A stretch of DNA of 64,000 nucleotides from Mesorhizobium sp. Pch-S. GTDB lineage: Bacteria > Pseudomonadota > Alphaproteobacteria > Rhizobiales > Rhizobiaceae. Positions within the stretch are counted from its first letter, which is position 1; every line of letters starts with the position of its first letter. Of this stretch, positions 44,773 through 53,552 are shown piece after piece. The position numbers and the translations under genes were made by a program. The stretch is from assembly GCF_004136315.1 (NCBI RefSeq), contig NZ_CP029562.1, positions 1,116,001 to 1,180,000 on the forward strand. The letters run 5' to 3'. The notes beneath the pieces are model-generated. The model was not told the origin of the DNA and ran no database searches. It worked only from the letters and a program-made list of their open reading frames with translations.

Positions 44773-45633
44773 TCACCGCTTGATCCGGACCGGAGATGCG
44801 GTCCGCTTCTGGCGCATGACACGGCACAGGAACAGTGGGTTGCCGATGAGATAGCGGCGCCACATCCGGCCGGGTTCGACCGCCAGCCGGAACGCCCATT
44901 CGAGCCGGAGCCTGCGCAGCCAGAGCGGTGCCCGCGGCACCGCGCCGCTCAGGAAATCGAACAGCGCACCGACAGCCAGAGGCAGCGTGCAATGGCGGTG
45001 GTCGAGATTGCGGGCGATCCACAATTCCTGGCGCGGCACGCCCATGGCGACCAGTAGGATGTCGGGCCGATGCTCGGCCAGTTGCTGGACGATCCGCGCC
45101 TCTTCGGTCGGGGAGAAGAAGCCATCGTTGAAGACGACGATCCTGTGCTGCGGCACCAGCTGCCGCAGCCTGGCACCGGCGCCCTCGGCATTGGCTCGTG
45201 TGGCGCCGAGCAAACCAACCGTCAGCGGCTCCTTGATGGCCATGAGCAGGTCCGGCACGAAATCGGTGCCGTTGAGATTGGCCGGGAACTTCCGGCCGTA
45301 GAGCAGCATGGCGGCGATATCGACGCCGATACCGTCCGGCAGGACCAGGAAATCGTCCAGCGCCCCCGCGAAACTGTCATCGACCGAGGCAATGTTGGCG
45401 TTGTGCGCGTTGAGAAAGGTGACCTTGGTGAACCGCCTGTCGCGTACGAAGCCGGCAAGCTGCGACAGTGCCTCTTCCCAGCCCAGGCTGGCGACGGAAA
45501 CTCCCAGAACCGACCGTGTGCATCCCATGCCGAAGTCCCAGACAGCAGGCACTTGCTCGGCCCGCCTTTCGATCGCAGCCGCACCGCCACCGGCGCAGAC
45601 ATAAGGAGGTTTTCCCATCTCCGGCACGGGCAT
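44773..45633 (-). CDS. WecG/TagA/CpsF-family glycosyltransferase
   Basis: About 286 residues. The GT26 domain runs TFLNAHNANIASVDDSFAGA (the conserved N/D block), LPDGIGVDIAAMLLYGR with the catalytic-region Asp, VGLLGATRANAEGAGARL, LVAMGVPRQELWIARN and VGALFDFLSGAVPRAPLWLR. The C-terminus is basic (RRLRLEWAFRLAVEPGRMWR), typical for membrane association in this family. It transfers a sugar such as ManNAc or glucuronate to a lipid-linked acceptor in polysaccharide synthesis. ATG 45633 or 45618 could start it. No other polysaccharide gene is nearby. Confidence 0.82.
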   Translation of the reverse strand: MPVPEMGKPPYVCAGGGAAAIERRAEQVPAVWDFGMGCTRSVLGVSVASLGWEEALSQLAGFVRDRRFTKVTFLNAHNANIASVDDSFAGALDDFLVLPDGIGVDIAAMLLYGRKFPANLNGTDFVPDLLMAIKEPLTVGLLGATRANAEGAGARLRQLVPQHRIVVFNDGFFSPTEEARIVQQLAEHRPDILLVAMGVPRQELWIARNLDHRHCTLPLAVGALFDFLSGAVPRAPLWLRRLRLEWAFRLAVEPGRMWRRYLIGNPLFLCRVMRQKRTASPVRIKR

Positions 45634-45822
45634 CGCTGACGCAGCGATGGTGCGGACCGGAGATGCCCGCACTATCGCCCGGCGGGCAGCATTAGCAAAG
45701 GGCGATGAAATGATGATTAAGCGACGTGGGAGCGTTTTACCTTCCTGTGCAAGGGGAAGGTAAGCGTCTCTCTTCCACCCCCGCGCATGACCGTCTAAGG
45801 AAGAGCTTTCGGGAGGCCTTCC

Positions 45823-46638
45823 ATGACCATCAAGCTTGTTCTCGCCGGCTGCGGCAATATGGGTTACGCCATGCTGGCCGGCTGGGTGAAATCCGGCAAG
45901 CTCAAGGCAGCGGAAGTGCTGGTGGTGGAACCTGCCGATGCGCTGCGCGCCCGCGCGGAGGCCCTGGGCTGCCCGGCAGTGGCGGACGCTGCGGACATTG
46001 CGGCAGATGTAAAACCGGCGCTTGTCGTGCTGGCGGTCAAACCGCAGGTGATCCGGGAAGTGACGGCCGCCTACGCAAAATTCGGCAATGGCGGGACGAC
46101 CTTCCTCAGCGTCGCCGCCGGCACGCCGGTCGCCACCTTTGCCGGCATTCTGGGCGACCGCACGCCGATCGTGCGCTGCATGCCGAACACACCGGCGGCC
46201 ATCGGCAAGGGTATGATGGTGGTGTTCTCCAACAGCCTGGTTTCCGAGACCGCCAGGAGCGTCGTGGCCGACCTGCTCTCTTCCAGCGGCGCCGTCGCGA
46301 CGATCGACGACGAAGCCCTGATGGATGCGGTGACCGCCGTTTCGGGTTCCGGCCCCGCCTACATCTTCCATTTCATCGAATGCCTGACTGCCGCCGGCGA
46401 ACAGGCCGGCCTGCCTGCGGACACGGCAAAGCTGCTTGCCATGCAGACGGTCTATGGCGCCGCCACCCTGGCCGCCGATAGCGGCGAGGAACCCGGCCTG
46501 CTACGCCAGCAGGTGACCAGCCCGAACGGCACCACCGCGGCAGCGCTCGGCGTTCTGATGGGCGGCGACCGGCTGAAAAGCCTCGTCACCGAAGCCGTCG
46601 AGGCGGCGCGCGCACGCTCGGTGGAACTGGGCAAATAG
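45823..46638 (+). CDS. proC: Pyrroline-5-carboxylate reductase
   Basis: A 271-residue ProC, the last step of proline synthesis. The Rossmann start LVLAGCGNMGYAMLAGWVKS (about 5-24), VLAVKPQ, RCMPNTPAAIGKGMM and the signature VSGSGPAYIFHFIECLTAAG near residue 170 are present, as is QVTSPNGTTAAAL in the C-terminal dimer domain. GGGAGG lies before ATG 45823. A 9-bp TTACCTTCC/GGAAGGTAA hairpin sits in its leader (about 45740-45766). Confidence 0.95.
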   Translation: MTIKLVLAGCGNMGYAMLAGWVKSGKLKAAEVLVVEPADALRARAEALGCPAVADAADIAADVKPALVVLAVKPQVIREVTAAYAKFGNGGTTFLSVAAGTPVATFAGILGDRTPIVRCMPNTPAAIGKGMMVVFSNSLVSETARSVVADLLSSSGAVATIDDEALMDAVTAVSGSGPAYIFHFIECLTAAGEQAGLPADTAKLLAMQTVYGAATLAADSGEEPGLLRQQVTSPNGTTAAALGVLMGGDRLKSLVTEAVEAARARSVELGK

Positions 46639-46656
46639 CTTCGCCTTTTCGGACGA

Positions 46657-47673
46657 TCAGGCCGCGCGGTTCCTGTCGCGCCAGGTTGCGGGACTGAGCG
46701 ACGTCACCCGGCGGAACTCCCGGTTGAAGTTCGACTTTGTCTGGAAACCGGACTCGAACATCGCGGCGGTCACCGAGCCGTTGTCCTGCCGTAGCAGCCG
46801 GCAGGCTTCGGCGATCCTGAAATCGTTGATGTATTGCGAGACGTTCTTGCCGGCCAGCCGGTTCACCGCACCCGATATCTGCCTGGCCGGCAGGCTCGCA
46901 CGGCGCGCCAGCCGCGACAGGGTCAGGTTCTCGTCGAGGAACAACCTGTGTTCGTTGAGCAGACGGTCGACGCGGTCGAGCACCTCGCGGTCCTGGGCAG
47001 TCGTGATTGACGATCGCTGCGCCTCCGCGACGGGCTCGGGAAGGGCTCGCGCCCGCGCCGCAACGATCGCCGCAAGACCAAGCGCCAGCAGCCAGAGCAG
47101 ATTGGCATTGGTCACGATCAACGGGACACTCGCGCCCTGTTTCCATTCGAAATCCAGCCGGACGACAAGGTCGAACACGGCGGAAAGGCAGAGCGAAACG
47201 GCAGCAATGATCAGGGCCTTGTGCGCGGCCACCGCGCCATCGAAGCGGGCGCCATCCAGCGCGTCGGGTCCGGCCCTGCCCAGCCGCAGCAAAGCGATAG
47301 CATAACCGACGAAGAGCAGGATCAGTGCAAAATCGATGAGGTTGGGGGCGAGGAACAGCAGCGCCACGATGACGAATGGCGGCAGCGCCTGAAGCCAGAT
47401 GTCATGCTCCCGGGCGCCGTCTCGGTCGATCAGGCTGTGGAAGCTTGCCAGCACCAGCGGCGGCAGGCAGCCGCCCATTACCGGCAGGATGAAGCGCATT
47501 GCCTCGACGCCATAGCCCCAGCGCAGCCCAAGCACGATCGACTGCAGGCAGCACAGGCCGATCAGCGCCAGGAAGGGCCGGTTGACACTGACCCGATCTG
47601 AATTGCGCAGCAGGACGACAAGCAGGATCAGCAACAGCAGTGCGACGACGAAGGGCAAGGGAACGAAGATCAC
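46657..47673 (-). CDS. AraC-family regulator with N-terminal multi-spanning membrane domain
   Basis: A 338-residue protein. Six to seven hydrophobic helices occupy about residues 1-205 (FVVALLLLILLVVLLRN, PFVIVALLFLAPNLI, LIIAAVSLCLSAVFDLVV). A C-terminal AraC HTH domain (about 235-335) includes LTLSRLARRASLPARQISGA and MFESGFQTKSNFNREFRRVT. Membrane-embedded AraC proteins sense signals at the membrane and act on nearby DNA. The frame opens at GTG 47673 and has no clear ribosome site. It diverges from the secreted hydrolase gene, a plausible target. Confidence 0.8.
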   Translation of the reverse strand: MIFVPLPFVVALLLLILLVVLLRNSDRVSVNRPFLALIGLCCLQSIVLGLRWGYGVEAMRFILPVMGGCLPPLVLASFHSLIDRDGAREHDIWLQALPPFVIVALLFLAPNLIDFALILLFVGYAIALLRLGRAGPDALDGARFDGAVAAHKALIIAAVSLCLSAVFDLVVRLDFEWKQGASVPLIVTNANLLWLLALGLAAIVAARARALPEPVAEAQRSSITTAQDREVLDRVDRLLNEHRLFLDENLTLSRLARRASLPARQISGAVNRLAGKNVSQYINDFRIAEACRLLRQDNGSVTAAMFESGFQTKSNFNREFRRVTSLSPATWRDRNRAA

Positions 47674-47811
47674 GACACGTATCGGCGTTGGAATTTCAGA
47701 AGCGATGATGGCTCGGATCGCAATCGAGAACGACCTGAATCACGATCGAGGAAGCATCAAGCCGCGGTGCCTGCAATGGGTCTTGCGTATTTTTTCATAA
47801 CGGAGCTTCCG

Positions 47812-48879
47812 ATGCCGACCTTCCAGACCGTTGCCACCGCCGCGCTTTTCGCCGCCTTCGTCACCCCTTGCCTCGCCGCCGAGGTCGGCGTGCGCCAGAT
47901 TGTCATAGAGGCGAGCGAACACGGTCGCGATCTTGTCGCCACCGTCTGGTATCCGGCAGATGCCGGTGGACAGCCGACAGTGGTTGGCGACAGCAGGGTG
48001 TTCAAGGGTGAGCCAGCCTTCCTCGATGCTCCCGCCGCCAGGGGCCGCTATCCACTCGTTGTCCTGTCGCACGGCTCGGGCAGCCGCGTTCAGGCGATGG
48101 GGTGGCTGGCGACGGCGCTGGCCAAGGCCGGGTTTGTCGTCGCAGGCCCGAACCATCCCGGCACCACCAGCGGCTATTCGCTACCGGCCGAAACGCCGAA
48201 GGTGTGGCAGCGCACGCAGGATCTCTCGCGCGTGATCGACAAACTGTCGACCGATCCGCAATGGCAGGGCGTTGTCGACCCCGACAAGGTCGGTGTCGCC
48301 GGCTTCTCGCTCGGCGGCGCCACCGCCATGGAGATCGCCGGTGCCCGCGCCAAGCTGGAAACCTATGCCAGGTACTGCGACAGTTATACGAAATGGGACT
48401 GCGCCTGGTTTGCCAGCGGCGTCGGCTATCTCAACGATGCGCGGGTGACGGTTGACAAGGTCGACCTGCGTTCGATCGACAAAGACCTTTTCGAACAGTC
48501 CAATCTCGATCGCCGCATCAAGACGGCGGTGCTGATAGACCCTGGCCTGGCGCCGGCCTATGACGAGCAGAGCCTGAAGGAGATCGCCATTCCGATGGCG
48601 TTCATCAATCTCGGCAACCCGGACGTCATCCCGACCGCGGTGCTTGCCGACAGGCTGGCATCGCTGACGCCGCAGGGAACCTATGCGGCGATAAAGGACG
48701 CCAACCACTTCAGCTTCCTGCCCGAATGCAAGGAGGGTAGCGCCGCACTGCTGAAATCCGTCGGGGAGTTCGACCCGATCTGCGACGACGCCGGCAACCG
48801 CTCGCGCGCGGACATCCATGCCGAAGCGACCCGGCTGGTGCTGGAGGCCCTGCAGCGGACGTTGAAAGGCCGATCCTAG
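47812..48879 (+). CDS. Secreted alpha/beta hydrolase (dienelactone-hydrolase/PAF-acetylhydrolase-like)
   Basis: A 355-residue exported hydrolase. The signal peptide TVATAALFAAFVTPCLA ends near residue 20. YPLVVLSHGSGSRVQ is the oxyanion-region motif, and VGVAGFSLGGATAMEIAG holds the nucleophile Ser. The catalytic Asp and His lie later (DANHFSFLPEC for the His). ATG 47812 follows CGGAG and gives the signal peptide; the frame is open 15 codons further up. It faces the membrane AraC gene across 138 bases. Confidence 0.83.
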   Translation: MPTFQTVATAALFAAFVTPCLAAEVGVRQIVIEASEHGRDLVATVWYPADAGGQPTVVGDSRVFKGEPAFLDAPAARGRYPLVVLSHGSGSRVQAMGWLATALAKAGFVVAGPNHPGTTSGYSLPAETPKVWQRTQDLSRVIDKLSTDPQWQGVVDPDKVGVAGFSLGGATAMEIAGARAKLETYARYCDSYTKWDCAWFASGVGYLNDARVTVDKVDLRSIDKDLFEQSNLDRRIKTAVLIDPGLAPAYDEQSLKEIAIPMAFINLGNPDVIPTAVLADRLASLTPQGTYAAIKDANHFSFLPECKEGSAALLKSVGEFDPICDDAGNRSRADIHAEATRLVLEALQRTLKGRS

Positions 48880-49002
48880 GCTTTCCGGGAGATTGCCGGA
48901 ACATCTTGATCGATGTTCGGCTTTCCGCGATCGTCGGCGATCATGCGTGGCGGCTCCGTTTTCGCAGCAAAGCGGAGCCAGCCCGTGCAGGCGGAGACCA
49001 GG

Positions 49003-49329
49003 ATGGCAGAAGCACTGAAGGCCGGCGATCCGGTCAGCATCGAGGTCGCGGGAACGCAACGACCGGGGAAGGTGCTGGCGACAGCCGACTGGCAGTGGAT
49101 TCTCGTGCAGGCCGATGATGGGCGTCTGTGGCTCGACGTGATGATGAATGTCTCCGCCGCCTATTGGTCACAACTCGTCCTGCTGGATCGCGATACGGAC
49201 GCAGACGACCTGCCTGCCATCGCGGAGATCGCACGTGCCGTCGCATGGCATCCACGCCGCGTCGATGCCGCGGATGTTCCGGGCGCCGAGCGGCTGGCCG
49301 GGCCGGGCGAGCGGCTGACCCGGCTGTAG
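49003..49329 (+). CDS. Small hypothetical protein
   Basis: A 108-residue protein. KAGDPVSIEVAGTQRPGKVL, DWQWILVQADDGRLWLDVMM and AAYWSQLVLLDRDTDADDLP suggest a small beta-barrel in the first 70 residues, followed by a helical tail. ATG 49003 follows a GGAGACCAGG region; an in-frame start 30 codons earlier is less likely. Not recognised. It has coding-like composition and ends just before a repeat. Confidence 0.5.
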   Translation: MAEALKAGDPVSIEVAGTQRPGKVLATADWQWILVQADDGRLWLDVMMNVSAAYWSQLVLLDRDTDADDLPAIAEIARAVAWHPRRVDAADVPGAERLAGPGERLTRL

Positions 49330-49340
49330 GCGGCGACACG

Positions 49341-49437
49341 AGAGCGTTTAGGCTTCTGCCGGAAGCGCTCTCGCTCCTTGTTTCCTGGCAATTCCGGCTG
49401 TAAAACCGCCGGGCATCTTTGCAGGAATTGTTCCAGC
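49341..49437 (+). repeat. Intergenic bipartite repeat, copy 6
   Basis: GAGCGTTTAGGC and CCGGAAGCGCTC form a partly decayed inverted repeat, then CTTGTTTCCTGGCAATTCCGG, AAAACCGCC and CAGGAATTGTTCC follow in the usual order. It sits between converging genes. Confidence 0.75.
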
Positions 49438-50748
49438 TCAGCCGTAGAGCATCTCGTCCTGTTTTTTGCGCAAGGCATAAAGCCGCGTCGAGCTGTCCGG
49501 AGCAGCGTTGTCGGCAGTGAGCAGTTCGCCCTTTTTCACCGGCTTCAATACCTTGCCGCCCTCGAGCAGACCGACCGGCACGGCGCGCACGGCGCGCGCT
49601 TCCCCGACCGTCATCGTCCAGGAGCGGTAGCAGGTCTCGCCGATGGCATCGAAGGTCTCGCCGGCGGCGAGGTCGCGCTTGGCCACCGCGCAGACTTCGG
49701 CGACGGGACGCGGCAGCGGCACCATGTCCGGCTTGCCATAAAGCATGATGCGGGCCGCCGTCAGCGGCACTTCCAGCGAGGTCAGGTGATAGGGCCGGAA
49801 CAGGCCGTAATAGGGGCCCTTGCCGACATGCAGGTCATCCAGGCGCTCGATGACGCGCGGATGCGTGGCTTCGACGATGACGAAAACGCCGGGCGCCACG
49901 CCCTTGCCGATGGTGTAGTCGACCACGCCCTTCTTCGACAGCACGCCGCCGTCGGCGCGCGGAATCAGCACCTTGGCCAGTTCGTCACGATTGGCGGCGG
50001 GGCCATGCATGCCCGGTCTGTCCGGCACCAGGCCGGTGGCATTGGCGATGGCGCACATCTCGACCATCGTCTTGGAACCGTCGACGAACTCGACCAGCAT
50101 GCGCGGGTTCATGTTGCGGCGTTCGGCCTCGGCACGATAGTCGTCCGGCACGGCATCATGATTGAGCGGATTGTTCTTGCCCTTGCCGGCGGCGACGACC
50201 GTGCAGCCGAGCGCGGACACGAACTCGATCAGCTCCATGCAGGAGGACGGCTCGTCGCCGGCGCCGAGCGAATAGACGACGCCGAGCCGGTCGGCCTCCT
50301 TCTTCAGCAGGCAGCCGATGGTGACATCGGCCTCGACATTCATCATCACCAGATGTTTGCCGTGCTCCATGGCCGACAGGCAGAAATCGGCGGCGACACC
50401 GGGCTTGCCGGTGGCATCGATCACGACGTCGACCAGCGGGTTGGTGACCAGCATGTCGTTAGAGGTGATGGCGATCCTGCCTGCCTCGATCGCCGCGGTG
50501 ACCTGCGCCTGGTTCCCGGCCTCGCGTGCCATCGCCTCGTCGCCATAGGCGATGCGGATCGCCTCGCGCGCCGTGTGCGGGCGCCTCGTCGAAATGGCGC
50601 AGACCTCGATGCCCGGCATCAGCATGCCCTGCGTGACAAGGTCGGTGCCCATCTCGCCGGAGCCGATGACGCCGATGCGCACCGGCCTGCCCTCATCGGC
50701 ACGCCGGGCAAGATCGCGGGCAAGTCCGGTCAGGGCGACATTGGTCAT
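49438..50748 (-). CDS. NAD(P)-dependent oxidoreductase with C-terminal SAF-like domain
   Basis: About 436 residues. The Rossmann domain opens RIGVIGSGEMGTDLVTQGML and is followed by ICAISTRR-type and VVIDATGKPGVAADFCLSAM segments, as in homoserine-dehydrogenase-like proteins. A long middle domain contains YSLGAGDEPSSCMELIEFVS and YYGLFRPYHLTSLEVPLTAA. The C-terminal segment CAVAKRDLAAGETFDAIGE, with PVKKGELLTADN, is SAF-like (antifreeze/FlgA-type). Proteins of this layout occur in sugar-acid and polyol catabolism clusters, but no such cluster is here, so the substrate is open. ATG 50748 (MTNVALTGL) is chosen. Confidence 0.72.
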   Translation of the reverse strand: MTNVALTGLARDLARRADEGRPVRIGVIGSGEMGTDLVTQGMLMPGIEVCAISTRRPHTAREAIRIAYGDEAMAREAGNQAQVTAAIEAGRIAITSNDMLVTNPLVDVVIDATGKPGVAADFCLSAMEHGKHLVMMNVEADVTIGCLLKKEADRLGVVYSLGAGDEPSSCMELIEFVSALGCTVVAAGKGKNNPLNHDAVPDDYRAEAERRNMNPRMLVEFVDGSKTMVEMCAIANATGLVPDRPGMHGPAANRDELAKVLIPRADGGVLSKKGVVDYTIGKGVAPGVFVIVEATHPRVIERLDDLHVGKGPYYGLFRPYHLTSLEVPLTAARIMLYGKPDMVPLPRPVAEVCAVAKRDLAAGETFDAIGETCYRSWTMTVGEARAVRAVPVGLLEGGKVLKPVKKGELLTADNAAPDSSTRLYALRKKQDEMLYG

Positions 50749-50932
50749 GAACAAGGTCCTGTGGCTTGGTCGGCGGCTCTTGCAGGAAACCGGGCGGCCT
50801 TGTCAACAAACCGCCAGCGCCTCGGGCCTGCAGTGCCGGGTGTGGCGGCAGAACATCCGATCTGGATCATTGGGAAACAGCTCCCGTTTGTCTATGCAGG
50901 GATCGCAGCCGGTCGGACACATGGGGTGTTGC

Positions 50933-51652
50933 ATGCGCATTCTCGTCTTCCAGCATGTCGATGTCGAACATCCGGGCATCTTCCGCGACTTCTGGGCCGA
51001 ACAGGGGCATGAATGGGTGCCCGTCGAACTCGACGCCGGCGAGCCGATCCCGGACTTCGACGGCTTCGACCTGCTCGCGGTGTTCGGCGGACCGATGGAT
51101 GTCTGGCAGGAAGAGGTGCATCCCTGGCTGGTGCCCGAGAAGGCGGCGATCCGGCGCTGGGTGAGCGAACTCGGGCGGCCCTATCTCGGCATCTGCCTCG
51201 GCCACCAGCTGCTGGGGGGCGCACTCGGCGGCACGGTCGGCCTGATGGGCAGGCCGGAAGTGGGCTTGGCATCGGTCGAACTGACCGCGACCGGCCGCAA
51301 CGATCCGGTCTTTGCCGGGCTCGGACCGACGGTCGAATGCCTGCAATGGCACGGTGCCGAAATCGCGCGCCTGCCCGAAGGCGCCGAGATCCTGGCCAGC
51401 AATGCCGCCTGCGTGACGCAGGCGATCCGCTGGGGCCGGCACGCCTATGGTTTCCAGTATCATCTCGAAGCCATGGAAACGACGGTGGCCGACTGGGCGG
51501 CGATCCCGGAATACAAGCAGAGCCTGGAGCGGGTGATGGGCAGCGGCGCCGCCGCAACCCTTGAAGCGTCGATGGCGCCGCGGCTTGTCGATTTCCGCCA
51601 GGCAGCCAAAAGGCTGAACGACAATCTGATGGCAATCGTCGCCGCATCGTAG
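50933..51652 (+). CDS. Class I glutamine amidotransferase-like protein
   Basis: A 239-residue stand-alone GATase1 domain. The nucleophile elbow is GICLGHQLLGG (Cys about residue 86), and the His/Glu pair lies in FQYHLEAMETTVADW (about 180). AVFGGPMDVWQEEVHPWL is characteristic of GMP-synthase-like or gamma-glutamyl-hydrolase-like free-standing proteins such as PuuD relatives and YfeJ. All triad residues are present, so it should be an active glutaminase or gamma-Glu amide hydrolase. The partner or substrate is not evident. Confidence 0.8.
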   Translation: MRILVFQHVDVEHPGIFRDFWAEQGHEWVPVELDAGEPIPDFDGFDLLAVFGGPMDVWQEEVHPWLVPEKAAIRRWVSELGRPYLGICLGHQLLGGALGGTVGLMGRPEVGLASVELTATGRNDPVFAGLGPTVECLQWHGAEIARLPEGAEILASNAACVTQAIRWGRHAYGFQYHLEAMETTVADWAAIPEYKQSLERVMGSGAAATLEASMAPRLVDFRQAAKRLNDNLMAIVAAS

Positions 51653-51816
51653 GGCGCCGACAGCCCGCAAGGGAGGGTTGCCGTTCCGGCATGGCACCTC
51701 GTACCCCTTATGAAATCCTTATTTTTTGTCGCCGCCTTCTCTCTCGAACCCTTATGCCGGGGCTCCTAACTTCCCGGCTGCACACGCTCCAAGGCGCGGT
51801 GCGAAAGGAACGAGAC

Positions 51817-51978
51817 ATGTACAGCTACCACATCCCCGACGACGACGACCGCATGCCCCATGCTGTCGCGCGCAGCCTGCAATCCCGGGCGGACGAGCCA
51901 CTGATGTTCTTGCGGCTCTTCCTGGTGGTCGGCATCTTCTTCGCCGCCATCGGCGGCTTCCACCAGTTCATCGGGTGA
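51817..51978 (+). CDS. Small single-span membrane protein (53 residues)
   Basis: It starts MYSYHIPDDDDRMPHAVARS, an acidic cytoplasmic head, and ends with one hydrophobic helix (FLRLFLVVGIFFAAIGGFHQ). AAAGGAA lies seven bases before ATG 51817. The next small gene starts six bases after its stop, which supports a real two-gene unit. No known family is recognised. Confidence 0.6.
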   Translation: MYSYHIPDDDDRMPHAVARSLQSRADEPLMFLRLFLVVGIFFAAIGGFHQFIG

Positions 51979-51984
51979 TCGGCG

Positions 51985-52206
51985 ATGCGCAATTCCCTGA
52001 TTTCGGAGCCTCTTTCCGCGACCCATCGTTTCCTGGTCGGGCGCGATGGCGAAGGGCGCTGGATCGCCCGCGATGAGCTTGGCCTGACCGGCGGTGTCTT
52101 CACCGACAAGGCATCGGCGATGCATTTCGCCGAGACCGAAAGCGATCATAAGGCCGGCTGCGTCAGCCTCGCGCCGGAGAGCGCGCGGCTTTCGCTCTTC
52201 AACTGA
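51985..52206 (+). CDS. Small soluble protein (73 residues)
   Basis: FLVGRDGEGRWIARDELGLT is a compact beta-hairpin typical of small rhizobial proteins of unknown role, followed by GGVFTDKASAMHFAETES. GGTGATCGGCG lies before ATG 51985. It is probably translated together with the 53-residue membrane protein upstream. A repeat follows directly after its stop. Confidence 0.6.
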   Translation: MRNSLISEPLSATHRFLVGRDGEGRWIARDELGLTGGVFTDKASAMHFAETESDHKAGCVSLAPESARLSLFN

Positions 52207-52210
52207 CCCA

Positions 52211-52302
52211 GAGCGTTTCCGTTTTTACGGAAACGCGTAAACGCTCCAAGTTTTTGTTTTGACGCTATTCCGGACGCAAAACCGTTGCTGGAATTGCTCC
52301 AA
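52211..52302 (+). repeat. Intergenic bipartite repeat, copy 7
   Basis: AGAGCGTTTCCG / GTAAACGCTCC arms are followed by TTTTTGTTTTGACGC, then ATTCCGGACGCAAAACCG and CTGGAATTGCTCC, matching copy 1 closely. Confidence 0.85.
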
Positions 52303-52389
52303 TCCGTTTCGGACCGGCCGGCGACGCGGCGCCATGCCCACGCCCAGGTGCGCCGCCGCTGGTCCGAATCCCTGCAAGAGAGAACCTCC

Positions 52390-53316
52390 ATGCACATCGA
52401 CAGAACCCGCTTCAAAGGCGCCATTTCGGCACTGCCGACCCCATTCCGCAAAGGCGCGGTCGACATGGCCGCCTTCGATTTCCTGATCCGCTGGCAACTC
52501 GACCAGGGCATTGATGGTGTCGTCGTCTGCGGCACCACCGGCGAGGCGCCGACGCTGACACATGACGAACGCCTCGCCGTGACGCGCCGCTGCGTCGAAA
52601 CCGTCGCCAGCCAGGTTCCGGTGATCGCCGGCACCGGCTCGAACAGCACCGAAGAGACGATTGCCGCGACACTGGCCGCAGCCGCCTGCGGTGCCGACGC
52701 TGCCCTTGTCGTGACGCCTTATTACAACAAGCCCGGCCAGGAAGGTCTCTACCGCCATTTCGCGGCAATCGCGCAGGCGACGACCATCCCGCTCATCCTC
52801 TACAACGTGCCGTCGCGCACCGGTGTCGACCTGTTGCCGGATACGGTGCGCAGGTTGGCTGCCTTTCCGGCGATCATCGGCATCAAGGACGCCACCGGCG
52901 ATCTCGACCGGCCGGAGCGCACCGTCAGGCTCGCCGGCCGGGACTTCCTGCAGTTCTCAGGACATGATGCCACCGCGCTGGCGTTCAACACGATCTGCGG
53001 CGCCGGCACGATCTCGGTCGTCGCCAATGTGGCGCCCGGTCTCTGCACCGAAATGTTTCGCGCCTGCCGCAATGGCGACCTGCTCTCGGCACGCACGATC
53101 CGCCACCGGCTGGAGCCGCTGGTTGCCGCACTGGAACGCGAAACCAATCCGGTCCCGGTGAAATATGCGCTGCATCGCCTGCTCGGGCTGAGCCCGGAAG
53201 TGCGCCTGCCCCTGACGGCGGCGCGGCCGGAAACCGAAACCGCCGTCGAACAGGCGATCACGGCGCTGTTTCCGTTTGATTTCGACCAGCCCAGGCGCGT
53301 CGCCGCACGACGATAA
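52390..53316 (+). CDS. DapA-family (N-acetylneuraminate lyase superfamily) aldolase/dehydratase
   Basis: A 308-residue TIM-barrel Schiff-base enzyme. The GTTGEAPTLTHDE substrate loop (about 49-61), VTPYYNKPGQEG with the catalytic Tyr (about 135), and GIKDATGDLDRPERT with the Schiff-base Lys (about 165) are present. This motif set is fully DapA-like. However, the gene is isolated, and rhizobia carry several DapA paralogues that act on other oxo-acids, so I give no symbol. ATG 52390 lies after CTCC-rich leader sequence. Confidence 0.85.
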   Translation: MHIDRTRFKGAISALPTPFRKGAVDMAAFDFLIRWQLDQGIDGVVVCGTTGEAPTLTHDERLAVTRRCVETVASQVPVIAGTGSNSTEETIAATLAAAACGADAALVVTPYYNKPGQEGLYRHFAAIAQATTIPLILYNVPSRTGVDLLPDTVRRLAAFPAIIGIKDATGDLDRPERTVRLAGRDFLQFSGHDATALAFNTICGAGTISVVANVAPGLCTEMFRACRNGDLLSARTIRHRLEPLVAALERETNPVPVKYALHRLLGLSPEVRLPLTAARPETETAVEQAITALFPFDFDQPRRVAARR

Positions 53317-53363
53317 AATGGCGAGACAACGGGTTATTACCGGCATTTTGGATCAGTAAGGAT

Positions 53364-53379
53364 AGGGTTTATAAACCCT
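53364..53379. promoter_or_regulatory. Perfect 16-bp palindrome ahead of the autotransporter
   Basis: AGGGTTTATAAACCCT is a perfect palindrome 48 bases after the DapA-like stop, followed by TTTTG. It may be an operator for the autotransporter promoter or a short terminator-like end for the upstream gene. Confidence 0.45.
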
Positions 53380-53454
53380 TTTGCTGGTCCAAACGCCGAC
53401 ACCTTTTTAGGCGATTGCGTTCATTAGAAGTTACTTTTATTCCTCTTGCCGCAA

Positions 53455-53498
53455 GGTAAGTTGAGAGTGACGATTGATTCTCTCAACATTATTTACCT
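53455..53498 (+). promoter_or_regulatory. Leader hairpin of the autotransporter gene
   Basis: GTTGAGAG (53460-53467) and CTCTCAAC (53480-53487) pair perfectly, and flanking GGTAA and TTACC can extend the stem. It ends about 55 bases before the start codon and lies in an AT-rich leader, so it may shape mRNA stability or translation. Confidence 0.5.
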
Positions 53499-53552
53499 GG
53501 CTAACAAGGTGGTTCGGGGTGGCGGCCCCGCGGCAAGAGGGGGCCACGACCT

